From CAVQWT01 sp963810815 (GTDB lineage Bacteria > Pseudomonadota > Gammaproteobacteria > Burkholderiales > Casimicrobiaceae), in contig CAWEPB010000004.1 of assembly GCA_963810815.1 (NCBI GenBank), forward strand, positions 434,001-498,000: a stretch of 64,000 nt of DNA. Reading direction: 5' to 3'. The translations under genes were made by a program, and so were the position numbers. This document shows, one piece after another, positions 43,096 to 52,315 of this stretch. Below the pieces are notes generated by a model, which ran no database searches, was not told where the DNA came from, and worked only from the letters and a program-made list of their open reading frames with translations. Positions within the stretch are counted from its first letter, which is position 1. The number at the start of each line of letters is the position of its first letter.

Positions 43096-45801
43096 TCAGG
43101 GCTTGGTCGTCTCGCCCTTCGCCTGGATCTCGACCCGGCGATTCGGCTGCAGGCAGGCGATCTTTTCCTTCAGGTTCTTCTGGTCGCAGACCAGGCCCGG
43201 AATGAGCTGCTTCTCGCCCATGCCCAGCGCCTCGATCTTGTCCTTCGGCACGCCCTTGCTGACCAGGTAGTCGCGCACCGTCGCCGCCCGACGTTCCGAC
43301 AGCTTCTGGTTGTGCTGCTCGGTGCCCAGCGGATCGGTGTGCCCGGTGACCAGCACCACCTCGAGCTTGTTGATCTGCGCGAGCTTGCCGACCACCTGCG
43401 CGTCGATCGCCGCCTTGCCTTCGGGCTTGAGATCGGCCTTGTCGAAGTCGAACAGCACCTTCGAGTCCAGCGTGATCTTCTGCACCTGCGGCGCCGGTGC
43501 CGGAGCGGGCGCCGGAGCGGGCTTCGGCGGGGGCGGCGGCGCGACGGCCGGCCTCGGCGCTTCCGCGACCTTCACGGGAGCTGCCGGCAGCGGCGGTGCG
43601 TCGAACCGGTACGTCGCCATCAGGTAGAAGATGTTCTGGCTGCCGTTGGGATCGAGGTAGTAGCCGTTGAGATAGCTCTGGCCGGTGTTGTTGGCGACCG
43701 GGGGCGACGGCAGCGTGTACTTGAACCCGTCGGCGCTGATGTCGCTGCGCTCGAACTTCTCGTAGGCGTAACCGCCGGTGAACGACAGGTTCTTGTTGTG
43801 CGTGTAGATCGCCTTGAGGTTGAAGTACTGCTGCTTGGTGTCGTCCCAGTTGCCGATGTTGAGCGGGTTGCCGTAGTTGTTCTGCGACGAGAACGTCGCC
43901 TCGCCGTCGTTCTCGACGTAGATGTACGACGCCTTCAGCATCCACTTCGGGTTGACCGGCCAATCCGCGCCGACGCCGATCATCCACGTCTGGTCCTTCG
44001 ACTGCGAATCCCAGTTGTAGGAGCCGGACGTCGGCGCCGCACCCGGGCTGAAGCAGTTCGGGTTCGCCGCCGTGCACCATCCCGAAGGCGGCGTGGGACC
44101 GCCGGCGATGGTGCCGATGTAGCGGTGGCTCGACGGGTACTTCGCCTCTTCCCAGCTGCCGAAGCCGTTGACGATGAACTTGTTCGGATCGCCCCAGTTC
44201 GCGGTCAGGTAGTAGCCCTGGCGGTCCGCGTCGGTGCGACCGAACGTGACGTCGTCGTACTGCTGCTTGATCCAGTTGGCCTCGAACGACAGCGCGAGCA
44301 GCTGCGTCGGCGTCCAGTCGAGGTTCAGCTTGACCTGGTTCGCCGTCATGTCCTGCATGTCGAACGCCGAGGTGTACGGGTACAGGTAGTTCGGGTTGTT
44401 GGGACTCACGCCGACGTTGCTGAAGTTGCTGGTCGCGTCGCGCGAGATGTACTGGTACTTGATCCGGCCCGTGAGATTCTCGAGCATCGTGTTCTTGTAC
44501 TCGACGAAGAACTTGCCGGTCTGGGTCTCGCTGTAGTCGAAGCGCTCCTGCTCCAGGTCCAGGTAGTCGTAGCCGAAGCCGACCTTCTGTCCCTTGGCGA
44601 AACGCCACCAGACGTCGAACCCGATGTTGTTCTTCGTGTAGTCGAACAGCTCGTTGTCGCAGTTGCCGACGACGGTCGAGGTGCCGACGGTGCCGCAGCC
44701 GAGTCCGCTGGGAAGCGGCTGGGCCGGCGCATTGCCGTACTCGACCAGGTCCGAATTGTTCTGCAGCTTGGTCCAGTAGTAGTAGACGCGCGAGTCGACC
44801 GCCGTCATCGGGTTCGCCGTCCACGACAGCGCGAACGACTGGTTGACGTGCTCGCCGTTGAACGTGTCCTCGCTCGGGTAGGTCCGGTTGTTCGCGGCCA
44901 CCGTCGCGCTGTTGAGCGCCGTCGCGGCGAGCGCGGTGTCGCTCTCGGTCTTCGCCCAGGTGTAGCGCGCCGAGATCACCGAGCGCCAGGGCAGGTCGCG
45001 ATAGCTGCCGGTCGCCGTGAACTTGTTGAACGTGTTGTCCGGCGCCAGCGAGGTCGCGTCGGCCAGGTTGCCGAAGAACGGGTTGGTCCAGTTCAGCTGG
45101 CCGTTGTCGTTGTTGTACTTGCTGTAGTCCCAGCGCAGCGCGAACGTGGCCTTGGACGTCTGGTAGCCGGCCTCGACCCCGATGTTGTCGGTGGTCGACT
45201 GGACCGGGATGGGCAGCGCGACGTAGCCGTTGCCCGGGCTGGTGCCGAGCGCGGCCGAACCGGCCTTGGTGCCGTCGAACTTCACCTGGTTGCCGTCGCC
45301 GCGGAAGTACCACGGGCTGTTCTTCTGCCACTCGAAGTACCCGCCGGCGTCCTGGCGGTCGTAGCCGAGGTTGAACTGGTTCCAGCCGCTGGTGCTGAGC
45401 TGCGGGAAGGTCGAGAACAGCGTGTTGCCGCCCACGCCGTTGTAGGGCGTGATCGCGTTGCTCGAGAAGTTGTGCGGCATGTCGTTCAGGTACGCGCCGG
45501 CCTTGAAGACGTCGAACATGCCGCCGCGCAGGAACAGGTACTGGTCGGAGCGGCCGATGTTCTCGGCGTAGCCCTGGAACCACGCGGAGCTGCTGCGCCC
45601 CTGGGCTCCGAAGCTGGACAGCACGCCGCTGCCGACGTCCTGGTACTCCTCGAGCTTCGCCGTGTCGTTGGCGTTCTGGTTGTTGTAGATGCCGCCGATG
45701 GTCGCCGTGCCCTGGACCCGCATCGGGTCGTCACTCTGGGCGAGGGCCGGCGCGGCAACGAACAGGCTGGCGATGAGGGTGGAAAGCAGCTTCTTGCTCA
45801 T
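43096..45801 (-). CDS. MtrB/PioB-type decahaem-associated outer-membrane porin fused to an OmpA C-terminal domain
   Basis: The product has 901 residues. Signal peptide 1-21. Residues ~25-730 are a large beta-barrel of the MtrB/PioB family, with alternating aromatic strands (SAWFQGYAENIGRSDQYLFL, FDVWWRFAKGQKVGFGYDYL). Residues ~734-771 are a Pro/Ala linker (PPPPPKPAPAPAPAPAPQ). Residues ~772-896 are an OmpA-like peptidoglycan-binding domain (VLFDFDKADLKPEG, VTGHTDPLGTEQHN, NRRVEI). The barrel should hold the decahaem cytochrome encoded 15 bp upstream, passing electrons across the outer membrane; the OmpA domain would tether it to the wall. The Cys of other MtrB N-termini is not evident. Confidence 0.9.
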   Translation of the reverse strand: MSKKLLSTLIASLFVAAPALAQSDDPMRVQGTATIGGIYNNQNANDTAKLEEYQDVGSGVLSSFGAQGRSSSAWFQGYAENIGRSDQYLFLRGGMFDVFKAGAYLNDMPHNFSSNAITPYNGVGGNTLFSTFPQLSTSGWNQFNLGYDRQDAGGYFEWQKNSPWYFRGDGNQVKFDGTKAGSAALGTSPGNGYVALPIPVQSTTDNIGVEAGYQTSKATFALRWDYSKYNNDNGQLNWTNPFFGNLADATSLAPDNTFNKFTATGSYRDLPWRSVISARYTWAKTESDTALAATALNSATVAANNRTYPSEDTFNGEHVNQSFALSWTANPMTAVDSRVYYYWTKLQNNSDLVEYGNAPAQPLPSGLGCGTVGTSTVVGNCDNELFDYTKNNIGFDVWWRFAKGQKVGFGYDYLDLEQERFDYSETQTGKFFVEYKNTMLENLTGRIKYQYISRDATSNFSNVGVSPNNPNYLYPYTSAFDMQDMTANQVKLNLDWTPTQLLALSFEANWIKQQYDDVTFGRTDADRQGYYLTANWGDPNKFIVNGFGSWEEAKYPSSHRYIGTIAGGPTPPSGWCTAANPNCFSPGAAPTSGSYNWDSQSKDQTWMIGVGADWPVNPKWMLKASYIYVENDGEATFSSQNNYGNPLNIGNWDDTKQQYFNLKAIYTHNKNLSFTGGYAYEKFERSDISADGFKYTLPSPPVANNTGQSYLNGYYLDPNGSQNIFYLMATYRFDAPPLPAAPVKVAEAPRPAVAPPPPPKPAPAPAPAPAPQVQKITLDSKVLFDFDKADLKPEGKAAIDAQVVGKLAQINKLEVVLVTGHTDPLGTEQHNQKLSERRAATVRDYLVSKGVPKDKIEALGMGEKQLIPGLVCDQKNLKEKIACLQPNRRVEIQAKGETTKP

Positions 45802-45816
45802 GGTTCTCCCCTGTCC

Positions 45817-46797
45817 TTATCGCGTGAGGAACTTGCCACGATTACCCGGCGCGTTCGAGCCGTGTATCGAGTTGTGGCAGTTCAGGCAGTTGCGGTCGAT
45901 CAGGCGCGTGCTGACACCGGTGTTGTACGCGCCGGCGGGCTTCTTGTAGCAGGCCGTGTTGGTCGGATCCTGCGTCGCCGCTTCGGGACAGGTCCAGCCG
46001 CCCGCCGCACCGTAGATCGTGCCGGGGTGCCGCGACCATTCGTGGCAGTCCTGGCAGAGGTTCGGCGTGTGCGTGTTCAGCAGCTTGTAGTGAACCGAGC
46101 CGTGCGGGTTGTGGCAGGACGCGCAGTTCTCCTCGACCGGCGGGTGGTTGAACACGTACGGTCCGCGCTTGTCGGCGTGGCAGGAGTAGCACTGGTCGTT
46201 GATCGTCGGCTGCTTGACCATCGACGGCGACAGCGCGCCGTGCGGGTTGTGGCAGTCCGTGCACTTGACCTTGCCTTCCTGGATCGGATGGTGCGAGGGC
46301 TTGAACGTCGCGGCGCGGATCTGCTGGTGGCAGGTGCCGCAGGCGTCGGCCTGGTTGGGCAGGAAGGTCGTGGTGAACTTGTTGACCGTCGGCGTCAGGT
46401 TCTTGCCGTGGATGCTGTGGCAATTGGTGCAGGCGACGTCGTTGATCGCGTGCTTGCCGGAAGTCCAGAACGCCAGGTTGCGGTTGCCGCTGTGGCAGGT
46501 CAGGCACACGGCGGCCTGCTTGCCGGCCTCGCCGCCGGCCCGGAACGGGTTGTCCGGCTTGGTCATGGGGTTCGCGAGGTGCGCCGTGGCGTCGCCGTGG
46601 CACGCCTGGCACATGCTGCCGCCCGCATCGCTCTTGGCGCCGTGCGCCGTGAGGTCGATCGAGTTCCACTGCGCCTCGTGGCAGCTGGCGCAGATGGGCT
46701 GGGTCGGACCCGCCTTCGTCTGCGCGAACGCAGGCGATGCCAGCAACGCCGCGATGACCATCGCGCCGGCAGTGGCGATGAGGGACTTGAGTCGCAT
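45817..46797 (-). CDS. periplasmic decahaem c-type cytochrome (MtrA/MtoA/PioA/DmsE family)
   Basis: The product has 326 residues. Start ATG 46797 is preferred over one 21 bases upstream because AAAGG-AAAGGGG lies just before it. A signal peptide (1-25) is followed by exactly ten CxxCH motifs: CASCH, CQACH, CLTCH, CTNCH, CGTCH, CTDCH, CYSCH, CASCH, CQDCH and CLNCH. This equals MtrA. With the porin it should form a transmembrane electron conduit, used for metal reduction in Shewanella or Fe(II) oxidation in Sideroxydans; direction here is open. No outer-surface MtrC-like cytochrome is present. FNR-like box upstream. Confidence 0.93.
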   Translation of the reverse strand: MRLKSLIATAGAMVIAALLASPAFAQTKAGPTQPICASCHEAQWNSIDLTAHGAKSDAGGSMCQACHGDATAHLANPMTKPDNPFRAGGEAGKQAAVCLTCHSGNRNLAFWTSGKHAINDVACTNCHSIHGKNLTPTVNKFTTTFLPNQADACGTCHQQIRAATFKPSHHPIQEGKVKCTDCHNPHGALSPSMVKQPTINDQCYSCHADKRGPYVFNHPPVEENCASCHNPHGSVHYKLLNTHTPNLCQDCHEWSRHPGTIYGAAGGWTCPEAATQDPTNTACYKKPAGAYNTGVSTRLIDRNCLNCHNSIHGSNAPGNRGKFLTR

Positions 46798-46924
46798 GGA
46801 TACCCCTTTCCTTTGCATTTTTGTAATCCGACCGCTGCGTCGCGCGGGAGCGTGCCGCGGCGGGCCTGGATCCTGGGTCTACTGCTGCACGGTGTCGATC
46901 AAAGCACGGTCGCCGCACGCCGGT

Positions 46925-46938
46925 TTGATATCGGTCAA
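46925..46938 (-). promoter_or_regulatory. FNR-like box upstream of the decahaem operon
   Basis: TTGATATCGGTCAA is the best FNR match in the window (left half perfect, right half one change). It lies 128 bp before the cytochrome start. A matching -10 is not obvious. Confidence 0.5.
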
Positions 46939-47528
46939 GCCAAGCTGAAATCGGCGGAAAACGGGGAACTGGAGCGTTGTAAATCTGTCTGCAGGCGGCG
47001 AAAGCACATTCGCCCGATTCCACCTGTTGCCCCCCGCACCAGACTCGGGTCCGGCGCGGCCTCCCTCCCAACCGCAATGGTTCTCCACGCGGAGGCGGGG
47101 GTCAACGATTCCACGTCGTCGGCGTGTCCAGATGTTGCAAAAATGCCTCAGCACGCATATTCAGGAACGGGACCGGTTACAGCTGCCCGCTCTCGTCTGA
47201 TCTCGATGTCCTGGACATGCGTTGCCCCACCGCGACAACTTGTCGCGGAAATTTGCCGCAGCGCGTGCCGAAGCGGCAGCAGCGGCTGAATCCGGCCATT
47301 TGTGCGCCTTTGCCCATGCGTCACCGGGCGGAGCCTGCCGGCACCCGCGACCCGCATGACCTGAACAGGAACGGGCCGCCGGCATTGGTTTGCGCTGTGG
47401 GGGGGATTGCGCCACCATTCGGCCCCCGGCTGACTGCTTTGCAGCCGCCGCCACCCTCGGCCCCGGCCTTCGCGCCGGCGACCGGGCCCAACGCGTCCTG
47501 TCGTCGCCCGCTCCGGCGCCCCGCACCG
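46939..47528. other. 590-bp intergenic region before the TPR gene, with a perfect palindrome
   Basis: No convincing gene is seen. At 47230-47248 lies CCGCGACAACTTGTCGCGG, a perfect 9-1-9 inverted repeat that could be an operator or hairpin. Frames open upstream of 47529 are extensions with atypical composition. Confidence 0.5.
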
Positions 47529-49268
47529 ATGAATCGACTGCCTTTCGCCCGCCCCCATCGCCCCGCCAGCGGCCTGCCGGCGGCGTTGGTGCTCGTCGGC
47601 GGCCTCGCCCTCGCGACGAGCGGCCTCGCGCTCGCGCCCGAGCTGCCGCTGCCGGCGCGCGACCTCTGCCGCGTGGCCCCGGCGGGACTGGCGCGGATGC
47701 CCGGCCCGCCGCCGCGGCTGCCCGGCCTGGGCGGCGACCGGATCGCACCGGTGAGCGCCGACGCCGACGTCCAGGCCTACTTCGACCAGGGCATGGCCCT
47801 GGTGTGGGGCTTCAACTTCGGCGAGGCCGTGCGCGCGTTCCGCGAGGCGTCGCGCCGCGATCCCCGCTGCGCGCTGTGCGCCTGGGGCGAGGCGCTGGCA
47901 CTCGGCCCCAGCATCAACCACGACATGACGACCGGCGACGCCCGCGCCGCCCACGCGGCGATCGTGCGCGCGCGGTCGCTGGCGACGGGCGCCGACGACA
48001 GGACCCGGTTGCTGATCGAGGTGCTGGCGAAGCGCCACGCGCCGTCGCCCACGGCGCCGCGGCCGCCGCTGGACCGCGCCTACGAAGCGGCCGCCCGCAG
48101 CGCCGCCGACGCCCATCCCACCGACGCCGATCTCCATTGGCTGGCCGCCGACGCGCTGGCCAACCTGCACCCGCGCGACTACTGGCGCGCGGACGGCGGC
48201 GCGCAACCATGGACGGCCGAGCTGTCGGCGCGGCTGGACCGCGCGCTCGCCGCCTCGCCGCGGCATCCCGGCGCGCTGCACCTCAAGATCCACGCCTGGG
48301 AGGACGCGCCGGACGTCACCCCGGCGCTGGCGGCCGCCGACCTCCTGCCCGCACTGGCCCCCGGCGCCGGGCACCTGGTGCACATGCCGTCGCACGTGTA
48401 CTTCCCGCTCGGGCGCTATCACGACGCCGTGGTGGCGAACCGCGACGCCATCACCGCCGATCGCGCCTATCTCGAGCTGACCCGGGCCGATCCCGACTAC
48501 GCGGCCGGCTACGTGCTGCACAACGTCCACTACCAGTGGGCCGCGGCGATGCTCTCGGGCGAGAGCGCGGTCGCGCTGGGCTCGGCGCAGACGCTCGCGC
48601 TCGGCGCGGACAAGGGCGCCGGACGCAACGCCACGGCCGGCACGCGCGCGCACTTCCGCGCGCTGCCGCTTTACACGATGTGGCGCTTCGGCCGCTTCGA
48701 GGCGCTGCGCGCGGCGCCGCGGCCGCAGCCGCCGCACCCGTACACCGACGGCGTCTGGCACGCGACCCGCGGCATCGCGCGGCTGCGCGGCGGCGACGCG
48801 ACCGGCGCGCGCGCCGACCTCGAGGCAGCACGGGCGCTCGCGCGCCAGCCCGGCCTCGACACGGCCATGCTGAAGGAAACCAACCGGCTGTCGGCGCTGC
48901 TGACGATCGCCGTCGACGCGCTCGACGCCGAGCTCGCCGCAGCCGACGGCGACACTGCGCGGGCGCTGATTGCCGCGCGGCACGCGGCGACGCTCGAGGA
49001 CGGCCTCGAGCGCGACGAACCGCCGGCATGGCACGTGCCGGCGCGACACACGCAGGGCGCGCTGGAACTCGCCGCCGGCCGCGCCGGCGATGCCGAGGCG
49101 ACGTTCCGCGCCGACCTCGCCCGGCGACCGTCCAACGGCTACGCGCTGGCGGGCCTGGCCGCGGCCCTGCGGGCGCAGGGACGCGGCGCCGAGGCGACCG
49201 CGACCGACGCCGCGCGGGCGCGCGCGTTCACCCACGCCGACCTGCCGATCGACGCGCCGCGGTTCTAG
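47529..49268 (+). CDS. exported TPR-repeat protein
   Basis: The product has 579 residues; start ATG 47529 gives a signal-like N-terminus (LPAALVLVGGLALATSGLAL). The mature part is built of TPR-like helices: AYFDQGMALVWGFNFGEAVRAF at the start, then ALHLKIHAWEDAP, HMPSHVYFPLGRYHDAV and GALELAAGRAGDAEATFRADL. CRVAPAGL and RCALCAWGEALAL carry Cys. The family occurs in proteobacterial genomes without known role. It probably acts as a periplasmic scaffold. It precedes the molybdoenzyme operon by ~290 bp, so is likely a separate unit. Confidence 0.8.
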   Translation: MNRLPFARPHRPASGLPAALVLVGGLALATSGLALAPELPLPARDLCRVAPAGLARMPGPPPRLPGLGGDRIAPVSADADVQAYFDQGMALVWGFNFGEAVRAFREASRRDPRCALCAWGEALALGPSINHDMTTGDARAAHAAIVRARSLATGADDRTRLLIEVLAKRHAPSPTAPRPPLDRAYEAAARSAADAHPTDADLHWLAADALANLHPRDYWRADGGAQPWTAELSARLDRALAASPRHPGALHLKIHAWEDAPDVTPALAAADLLPALAPGAGHLVHMPSHVYFPLGRYHDAVVANRDAITADRAYLELTRADPDYAAGYVLHNVHYQWAAAMLSGESAVALGSAQTLALGADKGAGRNATAGTRAHFRALPLYTMWRFGRFEALRAAPRPQPPHPYTDGVWHATRGIARLRGGDATGARADLEAARALARQPGLDTAMLKETNRLSALLTIAVDALDAELAAADGDTARALIAARHAATLEDGLERDEPPAWHVPARHTQGALELAAGRAGDAEATFRADLARRPSNGYALAGLAAALRAQGRGAEATATDAARARAFTHADLPIDAPRF

Positions 49269-49400
49269 CTTCGCGGCACTGGCGCCGAGTTCGCGGCTCC
49301 AGCTCTGAGCGCGCGAGCCAGCGGTCGCAATATGCGACTTCGCGAATATTCATGCCGACGTCGTCGGCTCGCTCCGCACGCTTGGATTCCTTTATGCGCA

Positions 49401-49455
49401 TGTGACGAATTGACCATCGTCACACATTCATTGAAACGCATTTGTTCCACATCAA
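49401..49455 (+). promoter_or_regulatory. upstream region of the molybdoenzyme operon: two FNR-like boxes and an inverted repeat
   Basis: TGTGACGA (49401-49408) and TCGTCACA (49417-49424) form an 8-8-8 inverted repeat. Inside it lies TTGACCATCGTCAC (49410-49423), FNR-like. TTGTTCCACATCAA (49442-49455) matches the FNR consensus at nine of ten informative bases. They lie 100-155 bp before the start at 49555. Confidence 0.42.
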
Positions 49456-49554
49456 GCCCGCGGTCGCCGCGCCGGTGCAGATTGCGCACTGTGACTGGCG
49501 GCCGCGGAGGCTTGGTGTGTGCGGACCGCCCCTACCCAACCTCGAGGTCAAGAC

Positions 49555-51762
49555 ATGGAACAGATCTCACGCCGGCGGTTTCTGAAGATCACGGCGGGAA
49601 CTTTCGGCGCCGCGGCCGCGGCGACGCAATGGGAGCCGCTGACGCGGTTCGCCTCCGCCGCGGACATGGCCGCTTCGTCGGCAGCCGGCGTGCGGACCGT
49701 CGCCACGTTCTGCGAAATGTGCTTCTGGCGCTGCAGCGGCTTCGCACACGTCCGCGACGGCAAGCTGTGGAAGTTCGTCGGCAATCCGAAGGATCCGCAG
49801 AGCCGCGGCCGGCTGTGCCCGCGCGGCACCGGCGCCGTGGGCTCGTACTACGATCCCGACCGCCTGCAGCGTCCGCTGATCCGCACCGGCGAACGCGGCA
49901 AGGACGCGTGGAAGGCGGTGACCTGGGACGAGGCGTTCACGTACATCGCCGACAAGATGAACAAGATCAAGGCGGCGCACGGTCCGGAATCGGTGGCGCT
50001 GTTCAACCACGGCCTCGGCCAGCGCTTCATCCAGCACATGCTCAGGAGCTGGGGCGCGATCAACTACGCCGGACCGTCGTTCGCGCAGTGCCGCGGTCCG
50101 CGCGACGTCGGCTTCCTGCTGACCTTCGGCACCGGCCTCGGCTCGCCGGAGCCCACCGATATCGAAAACACCGACTGCCTGGTGCTCATCGGCTCGCATC
50201 TCGGCGAGAACATGCACAACAGCCAGGTGCAGGAATTCGCGCGTGCGATCGAGCGGCGCATCCCGATCATCGTCGTCGACCCGCGCTTCTCGGTCGCCGC
50301 CAGCAAGGCCAGGCACTGGCTGCCGATCAAGCCCGGCACCGACCTCGCGCTGCTGCTCGCTTGGATGAACGTGCTGGTGACCGAGGGACTCTACGACAAG
50401 GCCTTCGTCGACAAGTACGGCCACGGCTTCGACAAGTTCGTCGCCGAGATCGGGCAGTACACGCCCGAATGGGCCGCGACCGAGACCGGCATCGATGCGG
50501 CGATGATCCGCACCACCGCGCGGGAGTTCGCGCGCCATCGCCCGGCCACGATCATCCACCCCGGACGCCGCGTCAACTGGCACGGCGACGACACCCAGCG
50601 CAGCCGCGCCGTCGCGCTGCTGTCGGCGCTGCTCGGCAACTGGGGCCGCAAGGGCGGGCTGTTCCTTTCGGCCGGCATGAAGGTCAAGCCCTTCCCGCTG
50701 CCCAAGTATCCGAAGTCGGACAAGCCGTTCGCCGACAACCCGGGCGGGGCGAAGTATCCGTTCGCCGACGAGCAGGTGACCACCGGCATCCGCGAGGCGA
50801 CGATCACGGCCAATCCGTACCCGATCAAGGGCTGGTTCGTCTATTCGACCGACCTCATCAACGCGCTGCCGAACCGGGCCGAGACGCTGAAGGCGATCGA
50901 CGCACTCGACCTGCTGGTCGTGATCGACACCCTGCCCAGCGAGATCGCCGGCTACGCCGACGTCGTGCTGCCGGAGGTGACGTTCCTGGAACGCCACGAC
51001 GAGCTGCTGACCGGCTTCGGCCGCACCGGCTGGATGTCGCTGCGCCAGCCGGTGATGCCGGCGCCGCACGACCAGAAGCCCGGCTGGTGGATGGCCAAGG
51101 AACTCGCGGCGAAGCTGGGCATCCCCGAGTGCATGCCGTTCAAGGACATGGAGGAATACCTGAAGGTCCGCGTCACCTCGTCCGGCATGGACTGGGACAC
51201 GGTGCAGAAGGAAGGCGTCGTCATCGGGCCGAAGGAGCCGATCACCGTCGAGGACGGGTTGGCACTGAGCTTCGACACGCCGTCGGGCAAGGTCGAGTTC
51301 TGGTCTGAACAGCTGAAGGCGAAGGGCTTCGACCCGGTGCCGAAGTTCACGCCGCCGGCGGCCGGGCCGGAAGGATCGCTGCGGCTCATCACCGGTCGCG
51401 CGCCCGTGCACACGTTCAGCCGCACGCAGTCCAATCCGTTACTGCGGGACATGATGCGCGAGAACGAGGTCTGGGTGCACCAGGCGGTCGCCGCCAGGCA
51501 GGGCATCAGGAACGGCGACTACGTGAAGCTGCGCAACCAGGACGGCGTCGTCAGCAATCGCGTCCGCGTCAAGGCCACGCAGAGGATCCGGCAGGACTGC
51601 GTCTACCTGGTGTACGGCTTCGGACACGCCAACGCGATGCGCAAGTCCGCCCACCGCAACGGCGCCAGCGCCGGCCAGCTGACCACGCGCTACGTGACCG
51701 ACCCGCTGATGGGCGGCACCAGCATCCACAGCAATTTCGTCAGTTTCGTGAAGGAGGCGTGA
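49555..51762 (+). CDS. PsrA/PhsA-like molybdopterin oxidoreductase catalytic subunit
   Basis: The product has 735 residues with a Tat signal (SRRRFLKITAG). An N-terminal [4Fe-4S] site is CEMCFWRCSGF with a distant Cys in GRLCPRG. The bis-MGD core follows; AQCRGPRDVG offers a probable Mo-binding Cys. DVVLPEVTFLERHD and SFDTPSGKVEFWSE are typical late motifs. Length fits polysulfide or thiosulfate reductase (PsrA/PhsA) rather than the longer sulfite dehydrogenase SoeA or arsenate enzymes. Followed at once by a ferredoxin subunit and an NrfD-type anchor. The sulfur transporters downstream favour a sulfur substrate, but tetrathionate, arsenate or selenate cannot be ruled out. Confidence 0.88.
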   Translation: MEQISRRRFLKITAGTFGAAAAATQWEPLTRFASAADMAASSAAGVRTVATFCEMCFWRCSGFAHVRDGKLWKFVGNPKDPQSRGRLCPRGTGAVGSYYDPDRLQRPLIRTGERGKDAWKAVTWDEAFTYIADKMNKIKAAHGPESVALFNHGLGQRFIQHMLRSWGAINYAGPSFAQCRGPRDVGFLLTFGTGLGSPEPTDIENTDCLVLIGSHLGENMHNSQVQEFARAIERRIPIIVVDPRFSVAASKARHWLPIKPGTDLALLLAWMNVLVTEGLYDKAFVDKYGHGFDKFVAEIGQYTPEWAATETGIDAAMIRTTAREFARHRPATIIHPGRRVNWHGDDTQRSRAVALLSALLGNWGRKGGLFLSAGMKVKPFPLPKYPKSDKPFADNPGGAKYPFADEQVTTGIREATITANPYPIKGWFVYSTDLINALPNRAETLKAIDALDLLVVIDTLPSEIAGYADVVLPEVTFLERHDELLTGFGRTGWMSLRQPVMPAPHDQKPGWWMAKELAAKLGIPECMPFKDMEEYLKVRVTSSGMDWDTVQKEGVVIGPKEPITVEDGLALSFDTPSGKVEFWSEQLKAKGFDPVPKFTPPAAGPEGSLRLITGRAPVHTFSRTQSNPLLRDMMRENEVWVHQAVAARQGIRNGDYVKLRNQDGVVSNRVRVKATQRIRQDCVYLVYGFGHANAMRKSAHRNGASAGQLTTRYVTDPLMGGTSIHSNFVSFVKEA

Positions 51763-51763
51763 G

Positions 51764-52303
51764 ATGCCCCGCTTCGGAATGGTCATCGACACGCGCAAGT
51801 GCGTAGGCTGCATGGACTGCGTCGTCGCGTGCCAGACGGAAAACGACGTACCGCAGGGCTACTGCCGGGACTGGATCACCACCGAGGTCCGCGGCACGTT
51901 CCCGACCCTCTCGCTGGAGATCCGGTCGGAGCGCTGCAACCACTGCGACAACCCGCCCTGCGTCTCCTGCTGCCCGACCGGCGCCAGCCACGTCGAGGAA
52001 TTCGGCAAGGTCGTCCAGGTGACCGCGAACAAGTGCATCGGCTGCAAGGCCTGCATTTCGGCCTGCCCGTACGGTGCGCGCTACGTGCATCCGGACGGCT
52101 ACGTCGACAAGTGCACGTTCTGCATGCACCGCGTCAAGGAAGGCAAGGATCCCGCCTGCGTGTCGGTGTGCCCGACGCACTGCATGACCTTCGGCGACCT
52201 GGACGATCCGGCGAGCGCGGTGAACGCCCTGCTGAATTCGCGGAACCACCACACGCTGCTGCCCGAGGCGGGAACCAAGCCGCGGGTCTTCTACCTGACG
52301 TAA
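51764..52303 (+). CDS. four-cluster [4Fe-4S] ferredoxin subunit (PsrB/PhsB-like)
   Basis: The product has 179 residues with four Cys groups: CVGCMDCVVACQ, CNHCDNPPCVSCCPTG, CIGCKACISACPYG and CTFCMHRVKEGKDPACVSVCP. It passes electrons between the molybdoenzyme and the membrane subunit. No Tat signal, so it is exported with its partner. It begins one base after the upstream stop. Confidence 0.93.
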   Translation: MPRFGMVIDTRKCVGCMDCVVACQTENDVPQGYCRDWITTEVRGTFPTLSLEIRSERCNHCDNPPCVSCCPTGASHVEEFGKVVQVTANKCIGCKACISACPYGARYVHPDGYVDKCTFCMHRVKEGKDPACVSVCPTHCMTFGDLDDPASAVNALLNSRNHHTLLPEAGTKPRVFYLT

Positions 52304-52315
52304 GGAGCGAAGCTC

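Noticed and set aside
46939..47528. N-terminal extension of the TPR protein from 47124
   Set aside because: Extended frame has atypical composition; a signal-like N-terminus begins at ATG 47529.
49401..49424. CRP site before the molybdoenzyme
   Set aside because: TGTGA and TCACA are 14 bp apart rather than 6, so it does not fit CRP; noted as a generic inverted repeat.
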